64,000 bases of DNA from Salvia splendens (lineage: Eukaryota; Streptophyta; Magnoliopsida; Lamiales; Lamiaceae): the NCBI RefSeq assembly GCF_004379255.2, contig NC_056037.1, forward strand, positions 34,135,012-34,199,011. Direction: 5' to 3'. Below, piece by piece: positions 23,443 through 35,669 of this stretch. A program made the translations under genes and the position numbers. Under the pieces are notes generated by a model. It saw only the letters and a program-made list of their open reading frames with translations. It was not told where the DNA came from and made no database searches. The stretch's first letter is position 1. Each line of letters opens with the position of its first letter.

Positions 23443-23800
23443 CGGGAAGCAGGAACATGTGCTCGGTTAGATTACTTGTCGTGATAAGGTGTGTATAAAT
23501 CACACTTTTAGTTTTACATGTGTTATGTGATTGATTGTTATATGTTGAATTGGAGTGAATTATTGGATTATATGGTGTGAAATTGATATGATTATGAATT
23601 ATTTGATTTTGATGGTCGAATATGATATGAATATTTGATTGCTGAAATGGACATGTTTGTTTAGATATATTGGATTAATTGATGGAATATGATATGGATA
23701 TGTTATTGGTGCAAAGGATAAGTTTATGATACCGATTATGTGAATCATAGGATTAAAGAGGATCTGTGACGGTTTTGCCCTTGATCTGAAATCACAGTGG

Positions 23801-23935
23801 ATATATTGGGACCTCCGGGTCGATCATATTGGGACCTTCGGGTCAATCATATTGGGACCTTCGGGTCAAACATATTGGGACCTTCGGGTCAAATTACAGT
23901 GGGACCTTCGGGTCAATCATATTGGAAATCTCAGG
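23801..23935. repeat. 23-bp tandem array
   Basis: TATTGGGACCTTCGGGTCAA-type units with a 23-bp period at 23804, 23827, 23850 and 23873, then two degraded copies. The GACC...GGTC core is an inverted repeat. Confidence 0.88.
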
Positions 23936-25156
23936 CAGATATCAGGCTTGACTATTACATAATAATAAACTGAATAGAGTGGCATATGCATATGAATATG
24001 AAATGGTTTGTTTTTAAATTATGTTTTATATTGTCTCTGATTATATCTATTGATAAAAAAATATGCTTGATGTTTGTATCATGTGAGATTAAAGGTGGAA
24101 ATTTATATATACTGAGTTGTGGCTTATATAAACCACTAAATTTTTCAGGAATAAGATAGTAGTAAAGTTTTGACTGATGTGGGTCATAGGAACTCCACGT
24201 GTTATCAGGTTCGGCGGCTAACGCATATTGGCAACCTTCTCCTCCTCATCTTTTTGCGTGTAGATAAATGTATAGTATATAGAGTGGTGAGAGGGTTCTA
24301 CTACTGTGTAGAATGTTATGAAATATGTATCGGATAAGTGTTGGTTTGAACTTATATAATATGTGTGTTCTATGAATTAGACACGTGTATTGATTGTTGT
24401 TATGATAAGAGATTTATTTATTATAAGAGTATACGTCAGATGGGTTGAGGTGTGACAAACTATTTCATCTCCCGATTAATCCAATTAATCCTACACAATC
24501 AAGTGGTGATCAAGCAATTGAAAGGAATAAACCCAAGAATAAATAAATAACTACAAGAGCAAGGTAAGAACGAAATTGATTGAATAAAAACTATGAAATT
24601 AGTGCATCATCACCAAGAATTCTACAAGTAGGATTTAGCTACTCTTGTTGATGAAGAAAACCATGTTCAACACAAAGAATCCAAACAAAAACTTGAATAA
24701 AAGATACTAATTACTCCTGTGAGATAGATCTATGGAGTGAAGCTTCAATCTTCCGATGTAGAATCTTCAATCTTCAAATCTCCCTCTCAAAGGTGTTCTT
24801 GGGGTGTGTGTAGAGTGTGGTAGGCGGTAGGTGTAGAATGATCACTGTAGACTACAACCCTAGCCTTTTTCTTCTCATTTTCTCGCGTCAAAAATCACGT
24901 TTTCTGCTAAAAGACGCGTAAAATCAAATCACCTGGCCGGGTGAATATTTGCACTGAAAATAGACCCGGCCGGATCCTCCTTTTCGACCCCATTCTGGAC
25001 TCAACGCTGTAAATCATGCTACCCGGCCGGGTGGAATTATTACACTCAATATTCACCCGGCCGGGTGACACCTTTGGAGCCATTATGCTTCTTGTACATT
25101 TCATTTTCGTTTTATCCTCTTTTTCCATTTGTTTTTCCTAAAACACTCAACAAACA

Positions 25157-25677
25157 CATAAAACTCCAAAAGATAGAATAATTGGCTAAATATAGACAAT
25201 CTCGAGTAATAAACTCGGCATTTAGCACTTCAAAGACCAATTAAACTGATGAAAATATGAGTTTGTCATTATGACCCATGTATTGAGGCAGGTAGATTTA
25301 TTGATACCTACTTGGTGCACATAGTTCCATCTAATGTGGCTTCATTCCTTGCCATACTTTTGTGATAATCATCGGAGTGATTCAGTTGTGGGAATTGAAA
25401 CATGAAGACTAGAGTTACATAAAACTCCAAAAGATAGAATAATTGGCCAAATATAGACAATCTCGAGTAATAAACTCGGCATTTAGCACTTCAAAGACTA
25501 ATTAAACTGATGAAAATATGAGTTTGTCATTATAACCCATGTATTGAGACAGGTAGATTTATTGATACCTATTTGGTGCACATAGTGCCATCTAATGTGG
25601 CTTCATTCCTTGCCATACTTTTGTGATAATCATCGGAGTGATTCAGTCGTGGGAATTGAAACATGAAGACTAGAGTA
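25157..25677. repeat. 261-bp tandem duplication at the 5' end of the BAHD pseudogene
   Basis: Copies start at 25157 and 25418 with CATAAAACTCCAAAAGATAG. The first ends with a second, orphan copy of the pseudogene's first codons (ATGAAGACTAGAGTT at 25401). The copies differ at only a few bases, so the duplication is young compared with pseudogene decay. Confidence 0.88.
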
Positions 25678-25864
25678 AAAGAATCAACAATGGTAAAACC
25701 AATGGAAGAAACTCTGAGTGGCAATTTGTGGCTCTCCAATATAGACTTAGTTTTATCGGAAACCCACCACACTCGGTGTATCTACTTGTACCGCTGCGAT
25801 GGCGGCGCCAGCTTCTGAGCCGAGCCCTTGTTGCCCGTATGCGAGCAGGATGAGAAGGGACGAC

Positions 25865-27254
25865 TGTTAGAGTTTAGTATACTGAAAGCATCTTTCGAAT
25901 GCTTGTATATGTAATAACTCTTTTATCCATTTGTTACCATTTTATGAGAAATAATATTTTGTTACAATGTATTTTGCTTATGTATTGCTTATGTATTTAT
26001 GAGATGTTGAAATGTGTTTTCCATTTAAATACATAGTTTAAGCAAAATGAGTCTAAGTCTTCTGCATAGTAGACGAGTTGTGAGCGGCGTTCACAGTAGG
26101 TAAGTTGTCGGTTCATGCAGAAGAAAAACTGTTTCACAACCTAGATAGGCTTTGACTACCTATCATGAAAGGTTGCGACGTCAGTCCGAAAGTTTCCTTA
26201 CCTAAGGAAATGAACGACGTCGGTGTGGTATAGCACTGAAAGGATCAAACAGTGAGATAAGTCTTTCTTGGCTATTTACTGAAAGACGAGGTCTCGGTGA
26301 TTGTCGTTTCTTAATCATTGTTGACATAACATTGAGCATACGATATTAATTGAAAACTACTTTGACTTATCAAATGGTGAGGGAATTTCGTTGCCCAAGA
26401 ATCCTGATAGATTGGGTAATGATCATTAATGTCTAAGTGGTGCTAGTATTGTTATTGCAATGAATCGTGTGCTGGGAGAGGCCAGTATGATAATATCCTC
26501 AAGAGGTGTTTAGAAAAAAGTTTTATTATTCAGAAAACTGGCCAGTTGGAATTTATTCCATGAATAATAAATAATGTTTCTAAACTAGACCACTCTTGGA
26601 AAAAGAAATTAATTAATAATAGTCAGATAGCAGACTTGATATTATATAATGGATATTTATATCTTTAACACGGGAAATGATTTAATTAAATAGGAAGTCC
26701 CGGAATGCTCGTAATTTCGGTTTGGACGGGCAGTCAATATTATATCTATAGTGGATGATAATAATATTTAAGTTTGGGCTTGAATTAAATTGATTTTAAT
26801 TTAATTAGTGAAAGCCTGAACTGTGGCCCAATCCAATCCTCCACAGATCCCTGGTCTGGCCCAAAATAATTAACTTATTATAAAAGGGAGAAGAAGAGAA
26901 GACAGATAAGGAATTCCAGCGTAAAATTCAATCTCTGCGTTTTTTTGGTAGAGATTTCTCTCTTCAAATTCTTCTCCAGCTTTTGATGGTTTGACAAGCT
27001 TTGCCCACACAAAGGTCAATTCCAAGTTAAAGGGAACAGATCAGAAGATCCGTGGTAGAGACGATTGAAGAAGGAGTTCGAATTCAATTACTTGAATTCA
27101 TACGGTAAATCGTTGTATTTAATTGCATATATATTCAGTATGATCTGTGATTATATGCTTGTTTGAACATGTTTCTAGTTTACAATCGGATGAAAGCATG
27201 TTTAGATGTAAATCGTTCAATCAAACTAAATTGATTTCCGCTGCAAAACCAACA
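25865..27254. mobile_element. Solo LTR in exon 1 of the BAHD pseudogene
   Basis: 1,390 bp, TGTTAGAGTTTAG to AAAACCAACA, with a perfect 5-bp duplication ACGAC (25860-25864 and 27255-27259). The TTCCGCTGC near the end is common in Copia LTRs. No internal region or second LTR remains. Removing it restores the colinearity of exon 1 with the intact paralogue, confirming the edges. Confidence 0.92.
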
Positions 27255-28555
27255 ACGACAACGGCCGTATTGAGATCAACTGCAACGGGGAAGGGGTGTC
27301 GTTCGTGGAGGCGGAGTGCGACGGCACCCTCGATGAATTGGGTGAGTTCTGCAATCCCAGGCCTGACCTCAGCCTCGCCCCCACCGTCGATTACTCCAAA
27401 GGAATTTCCACTTTTCTACTTTTTCTGATCAACGTGCGTTTCACTTATATTATCCATGCATTCCAAAAATGTAATCAACCTTTCCGTTTTTAGTTATTAT
27501 ACTAGAAGATACAAAAAGATTGTTATTTTTTGAGCTCATTCATGTTAATTGCCCTAACTTGCATTGTGATCAAGATTTATAGGTAGAAAACATTTTGTTC
27601 GTGAATTAATGTTGCAAAAATGGAGTCAATTTAAATTGGTAAAGTAAGAGAGAAGCAAGAAAAATAAGAAAGAGAGGAAAGATGTAGTGGATTGGGAGTA
27701 AAGTACATAATATTAGTGGTGTGTGACGGGTTAAAACCTTCTACATTTAGAGTTAGGTAGCGGCCAAATAGTAAACTAGTCTATTTTTTAGAACGGAGGA
27801 AGTAATTATAGTAATTTGCCAACAAAGTTAACTCGGTTCAAATGCGGTGGAGCGATCATAAGTTCTACGCAGTTAATACTCCATTTAAAGTATGAACTAT
27901 TTTCATTCTAGTTTGTTCCTGTAAAGTACTATGAAGTTTCTAATTTTGAATTTTACTATGGTACTAATAACGTGAACTCACTCTCCACTAACACTATTTC
28001 CACTACTATCTCTTCTTCTCTCTTACACAGTTAACCGATTCAAATGCGGCGGAGCAACCTTAGGGTTTGCCAATGAGCATCACACATCAGACGAAATTTC
28101 CGGAAACAATTCCATCAACACGTGGACAGCAATAGCTCGCGGCCTAACCACCGTCCCACATGTTTCCTTGGACCGCCGCGTCCTCGCGGCGCGCAACCCC
28201 CGCAACCCCAGTTCCCCCCACATCGAGCACCACCCCCCTCCGCCGTCCAAAACCCATCTCCTCAACTCCGGCGGTGACACGACATTCTCCACATTCAGGC
28301 TAAGTCGCGATCACATCAACGCACTCAAACAAAAATGCAATGACAACTCGAATTATACCATGTATGAGGTGGTGGCAGGCCACGTGTGGCGCTGCGTAAG
28401 CATTGCCCGTGGGCTGCCGCGTGATCAGGAGACGAAGCTGCAGTTACCGGTGGATCTCCCACAAGGGTATTTCGGGAACGGGATCTTCTACACGTGCGCA
28501 TTTGCTCTGATTGGGGAGCTAGTATCGAAGCCGTTGAAGTTCGCGGTCGAGAAAG

Positions 28556-30465
28556 TGTTAGAAAATACAGTGCGGAAAATAAAAGACTATTGCAGAAAGT
28601 AAAAGACGGGAAGAACTTTAAAGACTACATTGTGAATGGCTTGAATTTTTTCTCTCAATGGTTACACAACCTTTTTATAGGCTCTAATTCTAGATATACA
28701 TGGAAAATATATTCTAATTATTCTAATATCCTTTGTATTTGATTTTCCATAATCTTTAATTGCTTTCCTTCTTTATTCTTGCCATAACTTCATCCATTGC
28801 CTTCTTGTTCTCCAATTAATTGATTTCCTTATTCCAACACTCCCCTCAAGTTAAGTATCGAGTTTTTCGACACTTAACTTGCACAATATTTAGTTTGATA
28901 AATAGTTTATACTCGTATTTAAGAGTTCTTCAATTTCTATTGACAGTTTATGCCCGTATCATAGAGCTTCTTCAATTCATCAATGATAGTTTATACTCAT
29001 ATCATGGAGTTGTTCTTTCTTCATTGAATGTTTAGACTCGTTTCAAGGAGCTTCTTCATTGAAAGTTTAGGCTCTTATCAAGGAGCTTCTTCATTTTTCT
29101 TCATTGAAAGTTTAGGCTCTTATCAAGGAGCTCTTCAGTCATCATTGAAAGTTTAAACTCATTTCATGGAGTTCTTCAATTTTTGTTGACGGTTTTAACT
29201 CGTGTCAACGAGCCAATCTAGACAGTTTTAACTCGTGTAGGGAGCTTCTTTAAACAATTTTTACTCATATTTAGGAGCTATCTTAGATAGTTTTAGCTCG
29301 TATCTAGGAGCCATCTTTTAACTCATATCATGGAGCTATCTTAGACAGTTTTAACTCATATCAAGGAGCCATTTTAGATAGTTTTAGCTCGTATCTAGAA
29401 GCCACTTCATTTTTTGCTGACTGACAGTTTTTACTCGTGTCGAGGAACTCATTCAGACAGTTTTGACTCTTGTCGAGGAGCTCATTCTGACAATTTTGAC
29501 TCTTGTCGAGGAGCTAATTCAGACAGTTTTGACTCTTGTCGAGGAGCTCATTCTTAAGACCATTCTCGGTCCATTCCAACTCAAACTATGAGCCCATTAT
29601 TTTCATTTCATTTTTTTTCTTCTTGAGCCTAATAACCATTGGGCCCAACTTTACTTCTATAAAAATGAAGACGTGAAATCATTAGTCTCCTTTATGTTTC
29701 TTCATGGGTCTTTTCTCGGTGACAGACTGCTATTTTCGTTGCATCGTCTACACGCTGCAGCGCCTTCTTCTTTTCTTTTTCCGCTGTCGCATCTCCATCT
29801 CAACATTATTTCCTGTATATCTTTAACTCTCACTCTCAAGCGGATGCATTCTTGGTATCCAATTTCCGGTGACAGCCTCTCCCCTGTGACGGACTCCGCT
29901 TTAGAAGCCGACACAAGCTGTCTCCGGCAAGGTTATCACGGTGTTCATTCTATGTGGCCATCTTCTCCGCATCCTTGTTCAGCTGTTTGCTTTCTCTCCT
30001 TCTCTGTTGTGGTTCTTGGCTGCCATCAGTCTCCTTTCTCCTTATGGGGTAGATTTTTGGGGCTGATACATGGCTGTTTTTTAAAGGGTTTTGGCTAGTT
30101 TTTGGAAGGGACGATGATGAGGCCTTTTTTTCGCTATAGAGGCAGCGATCGATCCTAGTGATCGAACCCGCTCTGATACCATTTTAGAAAATACAGTGCG
30201 GAAAATAAAAGACTATTGCAGAAAGTAAAAGACGGGAAGAACTTTAAAGACTACATTGTGAATGGCTTGAATTTTTTCTCTCAATGGTTACACAACCTTT
30301 TTATAGGCTCTAATTCTAGATATACATGGAAAATATATTCTAATTATACTAATATCCTTTGTATTTGATTTTCCATAATCTTCAATGGCTTTCATTCTTT
30401 ATTCTTGCCATAACTTCATCCCTTGCCTTCTTGTTCTCCAATTAATTGATTTCCTTATTCCAACA
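28556..30465 (-). mobile_element. Non-autonomous LTR retrotransposon in exon 2 of the BAHD pseudogene
   Basis: 1,910 bp with 284-bp LTRs at 28556-28839 and 30182-30465 and a perfect duplication GAAAG (28551-28555 and 30466-30470). On the minus strand the primer-binding site TGGTATCAGAGC (30170-30181), complementary to initiator tRNA-Met, directly follows the 5' LTR, and a purine tract TTGAGGGGAG precedes the 3' LTR near 28840. The 1.34-kb interior has no gag or pol. The two LTRs are nearly identical, so the insertion is young. It must have used proteins of another, probably Copia, element. Confidence 0.93.
28880..29555. repeat. Tandem array inside the non-autonomous retrotransposon
   Basis: Degenerate units around GACAGTTTTGACTCTTGTCG and AGGAGCT repeat through the region. 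The last three, at about 29456, 29487 and 29519, are almost identical with a period near 32 bp; earlier copies are longer and more diverged. Confidence 0.8.
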
Positions 30466-30904
30466 GAAAGTGCACGATGCAATCGCTCGAATGGACGACG
30501 AATACTTAAGGCCTGCCTTGGATTACTTGGAGTTGCATTTGCAGAATGGGGAAGGCATTGTTCGTACACAGAACCACGTGAAATGCCCCAATTTCGGGAT
30601 AATGAGCTGGGTAAGGCTGTCGGTTCACAAGGCGGAATTCGGGTTGGGGAAGCCTGTTTTTGTGGGTGCCGGCGAAGCTCTCTCGGAAGGAAAGAGTTTT
30701 CTGTATCCTAATCAGGCATCACGCTGCACCAACAATGTATGGAACGATTTCAAAAGTTGCTATACGACAACGATTCATGCATCATGTCTAATATTTAAGC
30801 ATTCTAATATATGGAACGATCACGATCGGTTAATGTGTTCTTGTGTGTTTGTACTAATAAGAATGAACTCGAGCTAAGAATTGTTTTATTTGAACTCATC
30901 TAGT

Positions 30905-31518
30905 CAGGGGCGGACACACTCATAGAGAGTGTGGGGTTTAAGCCCTTACCCAAATGCCTATTTTAATATTTTTTCTATAAACAAAATTTTTGAAATTTTG
31001 GAAAATTGAGTTCAACTCTTACCAAGTTAGTGCTATAGAAGATTAAATGGATAGAAATTGGAGGATAAAAAGGGCTGAGTTGAAATTTCTTAAGTTGCAG
31101 AGAAAACAACTATAGTTGGTTTATGTCTAGAGAAGACGAAGATATTTGCCAATCATAATGAAATAATAATATTATAATATTATTACTTGGAGTATTATTA
31201 AATGAAACTTGTTTTAGGTTGTAAATGTAAGAGTAGTTGTAAATGTAAGAGTGACATAAAAGTGGGCCTACTACTCTCAAAGTCACTAGTGTTTATGTGA
31301 GTAGAAATAAATTTTATTTCAAATTATAATGCTTTATTTTCTTTTTTATCGATATCTGGTTAGTTTTTTTTTCAAAAAAGTTACTTATTCATAATAAAAT
31401 ACAACATTTATTGGTTGATGGAGAAAAAGAACAAAAATAGGACGTTTAACAATTGATGACATACGGAGGAAATATATAGTGGAGCCCTTACTCTAAAAAA
31501 ATTATGCGCCGGTCCCTG
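30905..31518. mobile_element. Non-autonomous hAT element
   Basis: 614 bp from CAGGGGCGGACAC to GCGCCGGTCCCTG, flanked by a perfect 8-bp duplication CATCTAGT (30897-30904 and 31519-31526). No coding sequence. The ends belong to the widespread CAGGG type. Confidence 0.9.
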
Positions 31519-31526
31519 CATCTAGT

Positions 31527-32043
31527 ACTACTTATTTTTTCACTCTTTGAATGCCTATTTTTTCTCTCATTTTTTACTACTTTTACACTACAAGTTTGTT
31601 ATGATAATAAAATTTTCTCTTCTATAAATTTCAAAATGAGCCATCTTGTTAACTAAAAATTACTCCATCTATTGATGTTGGAATCATGTCACGTGGTGCC
31701 TGTTTTAGGTTGCTGTGAGAAAGAGAAAGAGTGTCACGTGAATTTGGGGATTCTCATGATTTTGATTAGAGAAAGAGAGAGTAGACGACGGAAGGGAGAG
31801 AGAGGAAGAAATTTGGGTCTGCTCTTTGTTTATTTTGGGCCAAGTAATAATTGGGCTATGAGATTAGGTGGGGTGTTATGTAAAATAAAATGGGGGAGGG
31901 AGCTAGTTTGTCTTGGGCCAAGGACTATATATTTTGGGCTGGAAAGATTAAAAGATTTTGGGCCGAAGGAGATAGAAAGCACGGGCGGCAGTGAAAAATA
32001 ATCAAGAGATGGATAAAGATGACGTTCTAAACTTTCCTGAGTA
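31527..32043. other. Intergenic, unclassified repeat-like
   Basis: A 109-codon open frame (31672-32001) has low-complexity, GA-rich content and no domain. Several TTTGGGC/TGGGCC motifs occur. I see no gene. Confidence 0.4.
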
Positions 32044-32689
32044 ACATGGCAAAACACATTTTTAATTCCTTATAGTTTGATGTTTATTTCAATAGTTCCT
32101 TATATAATTTTTTCATTTGAGTAAGTCATTGTACTTTTATATTCGATATATTACAATCCTTATTTGACGGAAACCGTTAACTTTTCTGTTATAAAATAAC
32201 GCATCATATATAAATTATTTTAATATATTCCACCTAATATCTTAGTTGGAAAATATGAACATAACATAAATATAAAAACAAAAAAAAATACTAAATAATT
32301 CCAAATCGTTAAAAGAAATTTGTTGTTTGATTATTTGAAGTTCGAACATTAATATATATTTGGAACCAAAATACTATAAATTAATATTCGAAATTCAAAT
32401 AATCAAACAACAAATTTCTTTTAACGATTTGGAATTCTTTAGTCTTTTTGTTTTTGTTTTTATTTTTTTTATATTTATGTTGTGTTCATATTTTCCAACT
32501 ATGATATTAGATGGATTATATTAAATAATTAACATATTATGTGTTATTTTATAACGGAAACTGCCAAATAAGGATTGAAATATATCGAATATAAAAGTAC
32601 AAGGACTTACTAAAACGAAAACAGTGTACAATGACCTATTGAAATAAACAATCAAAGTACAAAGACTTAAGGATGTGTTTTGTCAAGTA
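32044..32689. mobile_element. Foldback element with long inverted arms
   Basis: The two halves are inverted copies over about 300 bp: GGCAAAACACATTTTTAATT on the left pairs with AAGGATGTGTTTTGTCAAG on the right, and CAAACAACAAATTTCTTTTA with its complement near the centre. No ORF. Class probably MULE-like, but no clear duplication was found. Confidence 0.7.
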
Positions 32690-34709
32690 AGATCGAAGGA
32701 TGAGATTTAACATAACGTATGCTAAGCTTTGTTTTAGTTAATTTTTTTAAAGTCTAATTTAGCATATTATATTCTTTTAAAAAGTTAGGTTTTTGCATGC
32801 TATTTGAGAATGGAATGAAAAGACAAGTTGAGTATTTAAGCAAACAAGGAGGACATTCTTTTTTAAACAAAGACTATGTCCTAAGTATTTTTGACATGAA
32901 AAATGATGTGGAATATGTTGTCATGCCATGTTTTTTTGTGTTTCTATGGGATCTATCTGAAGTGATTTTGCCACGTATGTTTAATCGAATTCGGGTTTGA
33001 CTAGGGAGTTAGTCCCTACACATGCTAGTGATCGGGTGACATCTTTCGAGTTGGCCGTTCTAGTGACCTGGAATATGGCCGCATTCCTTTTCATCTATGT
33101 TCAGCTGTGGTATATTGATGTCGATGATGATGATGGATGATACAATGAAATGTTTTAGTGTATCGGGCTCTTTCAAAGTTAAAACCCTGAGGTCACCCGT
33201 TAATAGCATGATAAATATTTTCATTAAAATGTATTTTTGGCATAAGTCGACTGAGTCCATCAAGTACTCAGTCTTGCATAATGTGCAGGTTGAGCGACAA
33301 CCATAGGGTGCAAGTTGAGTGGTGGTGTTAGGCAAGTACAATGAAGAAGTATGTCTCGTATAGTATTCTGAGTGTGTCGTGTCTTCATACATGGCATCAT
33401 TCGCTCTTTGAACGCTTCTGCTAAATAGTAGTATATCTTTTGAGTTCACGTAATGTTGAGATAATATTCATTTCAAGTTACTTCTATTATTTCGAGCCAC
33501 GGTAAGTTGCATCCCTTTTCTCCTTTCTTCCCCGCTTCTTTAACCCTCCTATAGTCGCGATCAACCGTGTTTTCTATCCTTAAAAAATACGGTTGGAACA
33601 ACGTATTTCATATTTATTGGGACGGAGGAGCATAAAATTAAATAATAATATAATTTATGTTTAATATATTTATATACAAAATTTTGTTATATATATATAC
33701 TTAAATAAAAAAGTACACGGCTTAAAGATGTAAATATAGAAAAACAGTATTAACTATTACAACGTAGCCATAAAATAGCTAAAATTCAAAACTCAGAACT
33801 TTGTAAATTGTTCCATTAAACGGTGAAGTACTTTAACGAGGAGCAGTGTAATTCATTTTATTAGTCACAATGCACAAAACGCGTCAATATAGACTTATAA
33901 TCTGAAGGAATTTTATGGAACCAAATTACCAAACTAAACTTATTGATTTTGGAAAGACACAAAACACGTTGATGTAAAATTATAATCTAGTATTTAAAGT
34001 AAACGGATTATAACAATAGAATGTGGGCTAATTTATAAGAGTCCACTAATCAAATTAGGCTAATCAATAACTCAATCTTATATTAATAGGATTAATAAGG
34101 TTAAATACAATATATTTCTATTCAAGTGTGTTCTTCTTCGCCTCCGTTCCATTGTCGTCCGACTTCTTTTCTGCACTTTTTTCTTATTGTATGTTTATGT
34201 ATCTTTCTCACTCTTTTCCATTTTGATAATTAACTTTAACTTAAATGTTATTAAATCAAAATTTTAAAAAAATTAGTTTGAATTTAATTTAGTGTAAATC
34301 AAACTATAGATATATCTTGTTCAAAAACTCAAAATGGGATAGATTTTGGGGTATCATTAGAGTTATTTTGGATTTTGCAATTAGAGATTGCCAATTAACC
34401 TTGCATATTTCATTTTTTTTAAAAGTATTTTCTAATATAGATTATTTGAGAGAAAATTTTGATAATTCATGATAATTTGGTAATTCGAGGTTAAACTGTT
34501 GTCAAATTGGTTCAATCAATTTCACTATTGTCATTTTTAGTCGATGTTATCGACGCATATTGCCGTTGGCAATCCCGTGTTTTTTTTTTTGTCGTGCAAC
34601 TTTATTCACGTGTATTGTCATGTCATCATAATTTAAAAATAATCTCTTTAAAAATGAAACTATAAATATTCCTTATTATTTCCATAGAATTAAAACCTTG
34701 GGCTTGTCC
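32690..34709. other. Intergenic, upstream of the RAV gene
   Basis: No gene. About 33000-33470 reads like the remains of an LTR-type repeat (short frames on both strands, no domain). 33540-33640 contains one worn MITE end (GGGACGGAGGAG). The last few hundred bases are AT-rich promoter DNA. Confidence 0.4.
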
Positions 34710-34717
34710 TATATATA
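34710..34717 (+). promoter_or_regulatory. TATA box of the RAV gene
   Basis: TATATATA 75 bp before the start codon, giving a predicted leader of about 40-45 nt. Confidence 0.6.
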
Positions 34718-34784
34718 CAAGTCTCATATCTCATTTTTTTCATTTCATTTCATAATCCACACTTTTTCCCCTAAACAAAAAAAA

Positions 34785-35669
34785 ATGGACGGAAGCAGCA
34801 TAGACCAAATCACAAGCAGTGAATCCAAATCGATCACTTCGCCGCCGGGTAAGAAGCTCCGCCGCGCCGGCAGCGTGATCATCGACGCCGGCTTCGAGGA
34901 GGCCTCGTCGCGGAAAGTGCCCTCGTCGCAGTTCAAAGGTGTGGTGTCGCAGCCCAACGCCCAGTGGGGCGCCCAAATCTACGACAAGCACAAGCGCGTG
35001 TGGCTCGGCACCTTCAAAGACGAGGAGGTGGCCGCCCGCGCCTTCGACGTCGCCTCCCACCGGTTCCGCGGCCGCGACGCCGCCCCCAACTTCAATCCTC
35101 TCTCCGACGACGAGATCGCCTTCCTCAATTCCCACTCCAAGGACGAGATCGTCGACATGCTGAGGAAGCACACCTACCGCGACGAGCTCGCCCAGAGTCT
35201 GCTCGAGAGGGGCGACGGCCGCGGCTCCTCGCGGTGCGAGCATCTCTTCGAGAAGGAGCTGACGCCTAGCGATGCTGGGAATCTGAATCGCCTCGTCATC
35301 CCCAAAAATCATGCGGAGAGGTATTTGCCGTTAAAAGGCGGAGACGTTACGAGAGGAGTTTTGTTGCACGTGGAGGATTCCGGCGGCAAGGTATGGAGAT
35401 TCCGATATTCGTATTGGAAGAGTAGCCAGAGCTACGTGCTGACGAAAGGGTGGAGCCGTTTCGTGAAGGAGAAGAAATTGAAGGCCGACGACATCATCAG
35501 TTTTCGGAGATCGACCGGCCCGGATAGGCAGCTTTACATTGATTGGCATGTGACTGATAGTGGGCTGAATGGCCCGATTGATACGGGCCGGGCTGAGCCT
35601 GCGATGCTGAGGCTGTTTGGAGTGAACGTATTGGAGGTTCCCAGGAATAGCGGCGGCGATGAATCATGA
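34785..35669 (+). CDS. RAV1: RAV-family transcription factor (AP2 + B3 domains)
   Basis: A single exon of 294 codons. The open frame extends 29 codons further upstream, but the ATG at 34785 is chosen because MDGSSIDQ is a RAV-like start and the TATA box lies just ahead. The AP2/ERF domain spans about residues 50-105 ([32 protein letters not shown]), the B3 domain about 153-258 ([40 protein letters not shown]). RLFGV at 276-280 is the known repression motif of RAV/TEM proteins. Such factors bind bipartite CAACA/CACCTG sites in the nucleus and repress genes in flowering time, growth and stress. Slightly shorter than Arabidopsis RAV1 or TEM1, with a GC-rich body against AT-rich flanks, usual for intronless RAV genes. 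Whether it is closest to RAV1 or TEM is not settled. Confidence 0.95.
   Translation: MDGSSIDQITSSESKSITSPPGKKLRRAGSVIIDAGFEEASSRKVPSSQFKGVVSQPNAQWGAQIYDKHKRVWLGTFKDEEVAARAFDVASHRFRGRDAAPNFNPLSDDEIAFLNSHSKDEIVDMLRKHTYRDELAQSLLERGDGRGSSRCEHLFEKELTPSDAGNLNRLVIPKNHAERYLPLKGGDVTRGVLLHVEDSGGKVWRFRYSYWKSSQSYVLTKGWSRFVKEKKLKADDIISFRRSTGPDRQLYIDWHVTDSGLNGPIDTGRAEPAMLRLFGVNVLEVPRNSGGDES

Larger units (their letters stand above)
21648..24457. mobile_element. 2.8-kb solo LTR, probably Gypsy/chromovirus type
   Basis: Starts TGTGACATCCCTAAAC and ends GAGGTGTGACA, with flanking AATTA (21643-21647) and AACTA (24458-24462), a 5-bp duplication with one mismatch. TGTGACA...TGTGACA ends resemble Tekay/Del-type LTRs. 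It contains three internal tandem arrays and a nested hAT element. No internal coding region remains, so this is one LTR left after recombination. Confidence 0.65.
21118..25152 (-). mobile_element. Old LTR (probable solo LTR), split by a younger insertion
   Basis: The outer parts, 21118-21647 and 24458-25152, join into about 1.2 kb starting TGACTCAA and ending CTCAACA. They hold features common in plant Gypsy-type LTRs, such as the CCCACAAGTGTACGG stretch and, near the right end, palindromic ACCCGGCCGGGTG boxes (24935-25067). No target duplication was found, so ends and class are inference. Confidence 0.4.
25662..30840 (+). pseudogene. BAHD acyltransferase pseudogene, interrupted by two retroelements
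   Basis: A diverged relative of the gene at 3813. Pieces: 25662-25864 (start ATGAAGACTAGAG, with internal deletions that shift the frame), 27255-27431 (rest of exon 1), 28030-28555 and 30466-about 30790 (exon 2). The HxxxD region is HHTSDE where the intact gene has HHTSDG. A 24-bp stretch coding ARQRLRPP is missing, and a deletion near 30716 removes the segment before the C-terminus. Exon 1 is cut by a solo LTR and exon 2 by a small LTR element, each with a clean duplication. The intron holds a partial extra copy of the exon 2 start at about 27828-27865. It cannot make an enzyme. Confidence 0.9.

Noticed and set aside
23801..23935. 23-bp array considered as a satellite or CRISPR-like array
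   Set aside because: It is a simple tandem array inside an LTR, without unique spacers.
29673..30098. 141-codon plus-strand ORF inside the small LTR element
   Set aside because: No domain, wrong orientation relative to the primer-binding site, and low-complexity Ser/Leu content.
31672..32001. 109-codon ORF
   Set aside because: GA-rich low-complexity sequence, no recognisable domain or promoter.
34740..35312. 190-codon minus-strand ORF opposite the RAV gene
   Set aside because: It is the complement of a GC-rich coding exon, with Gly/Val/Glu-rich content and no domain; RAV on the plus strand explains it.
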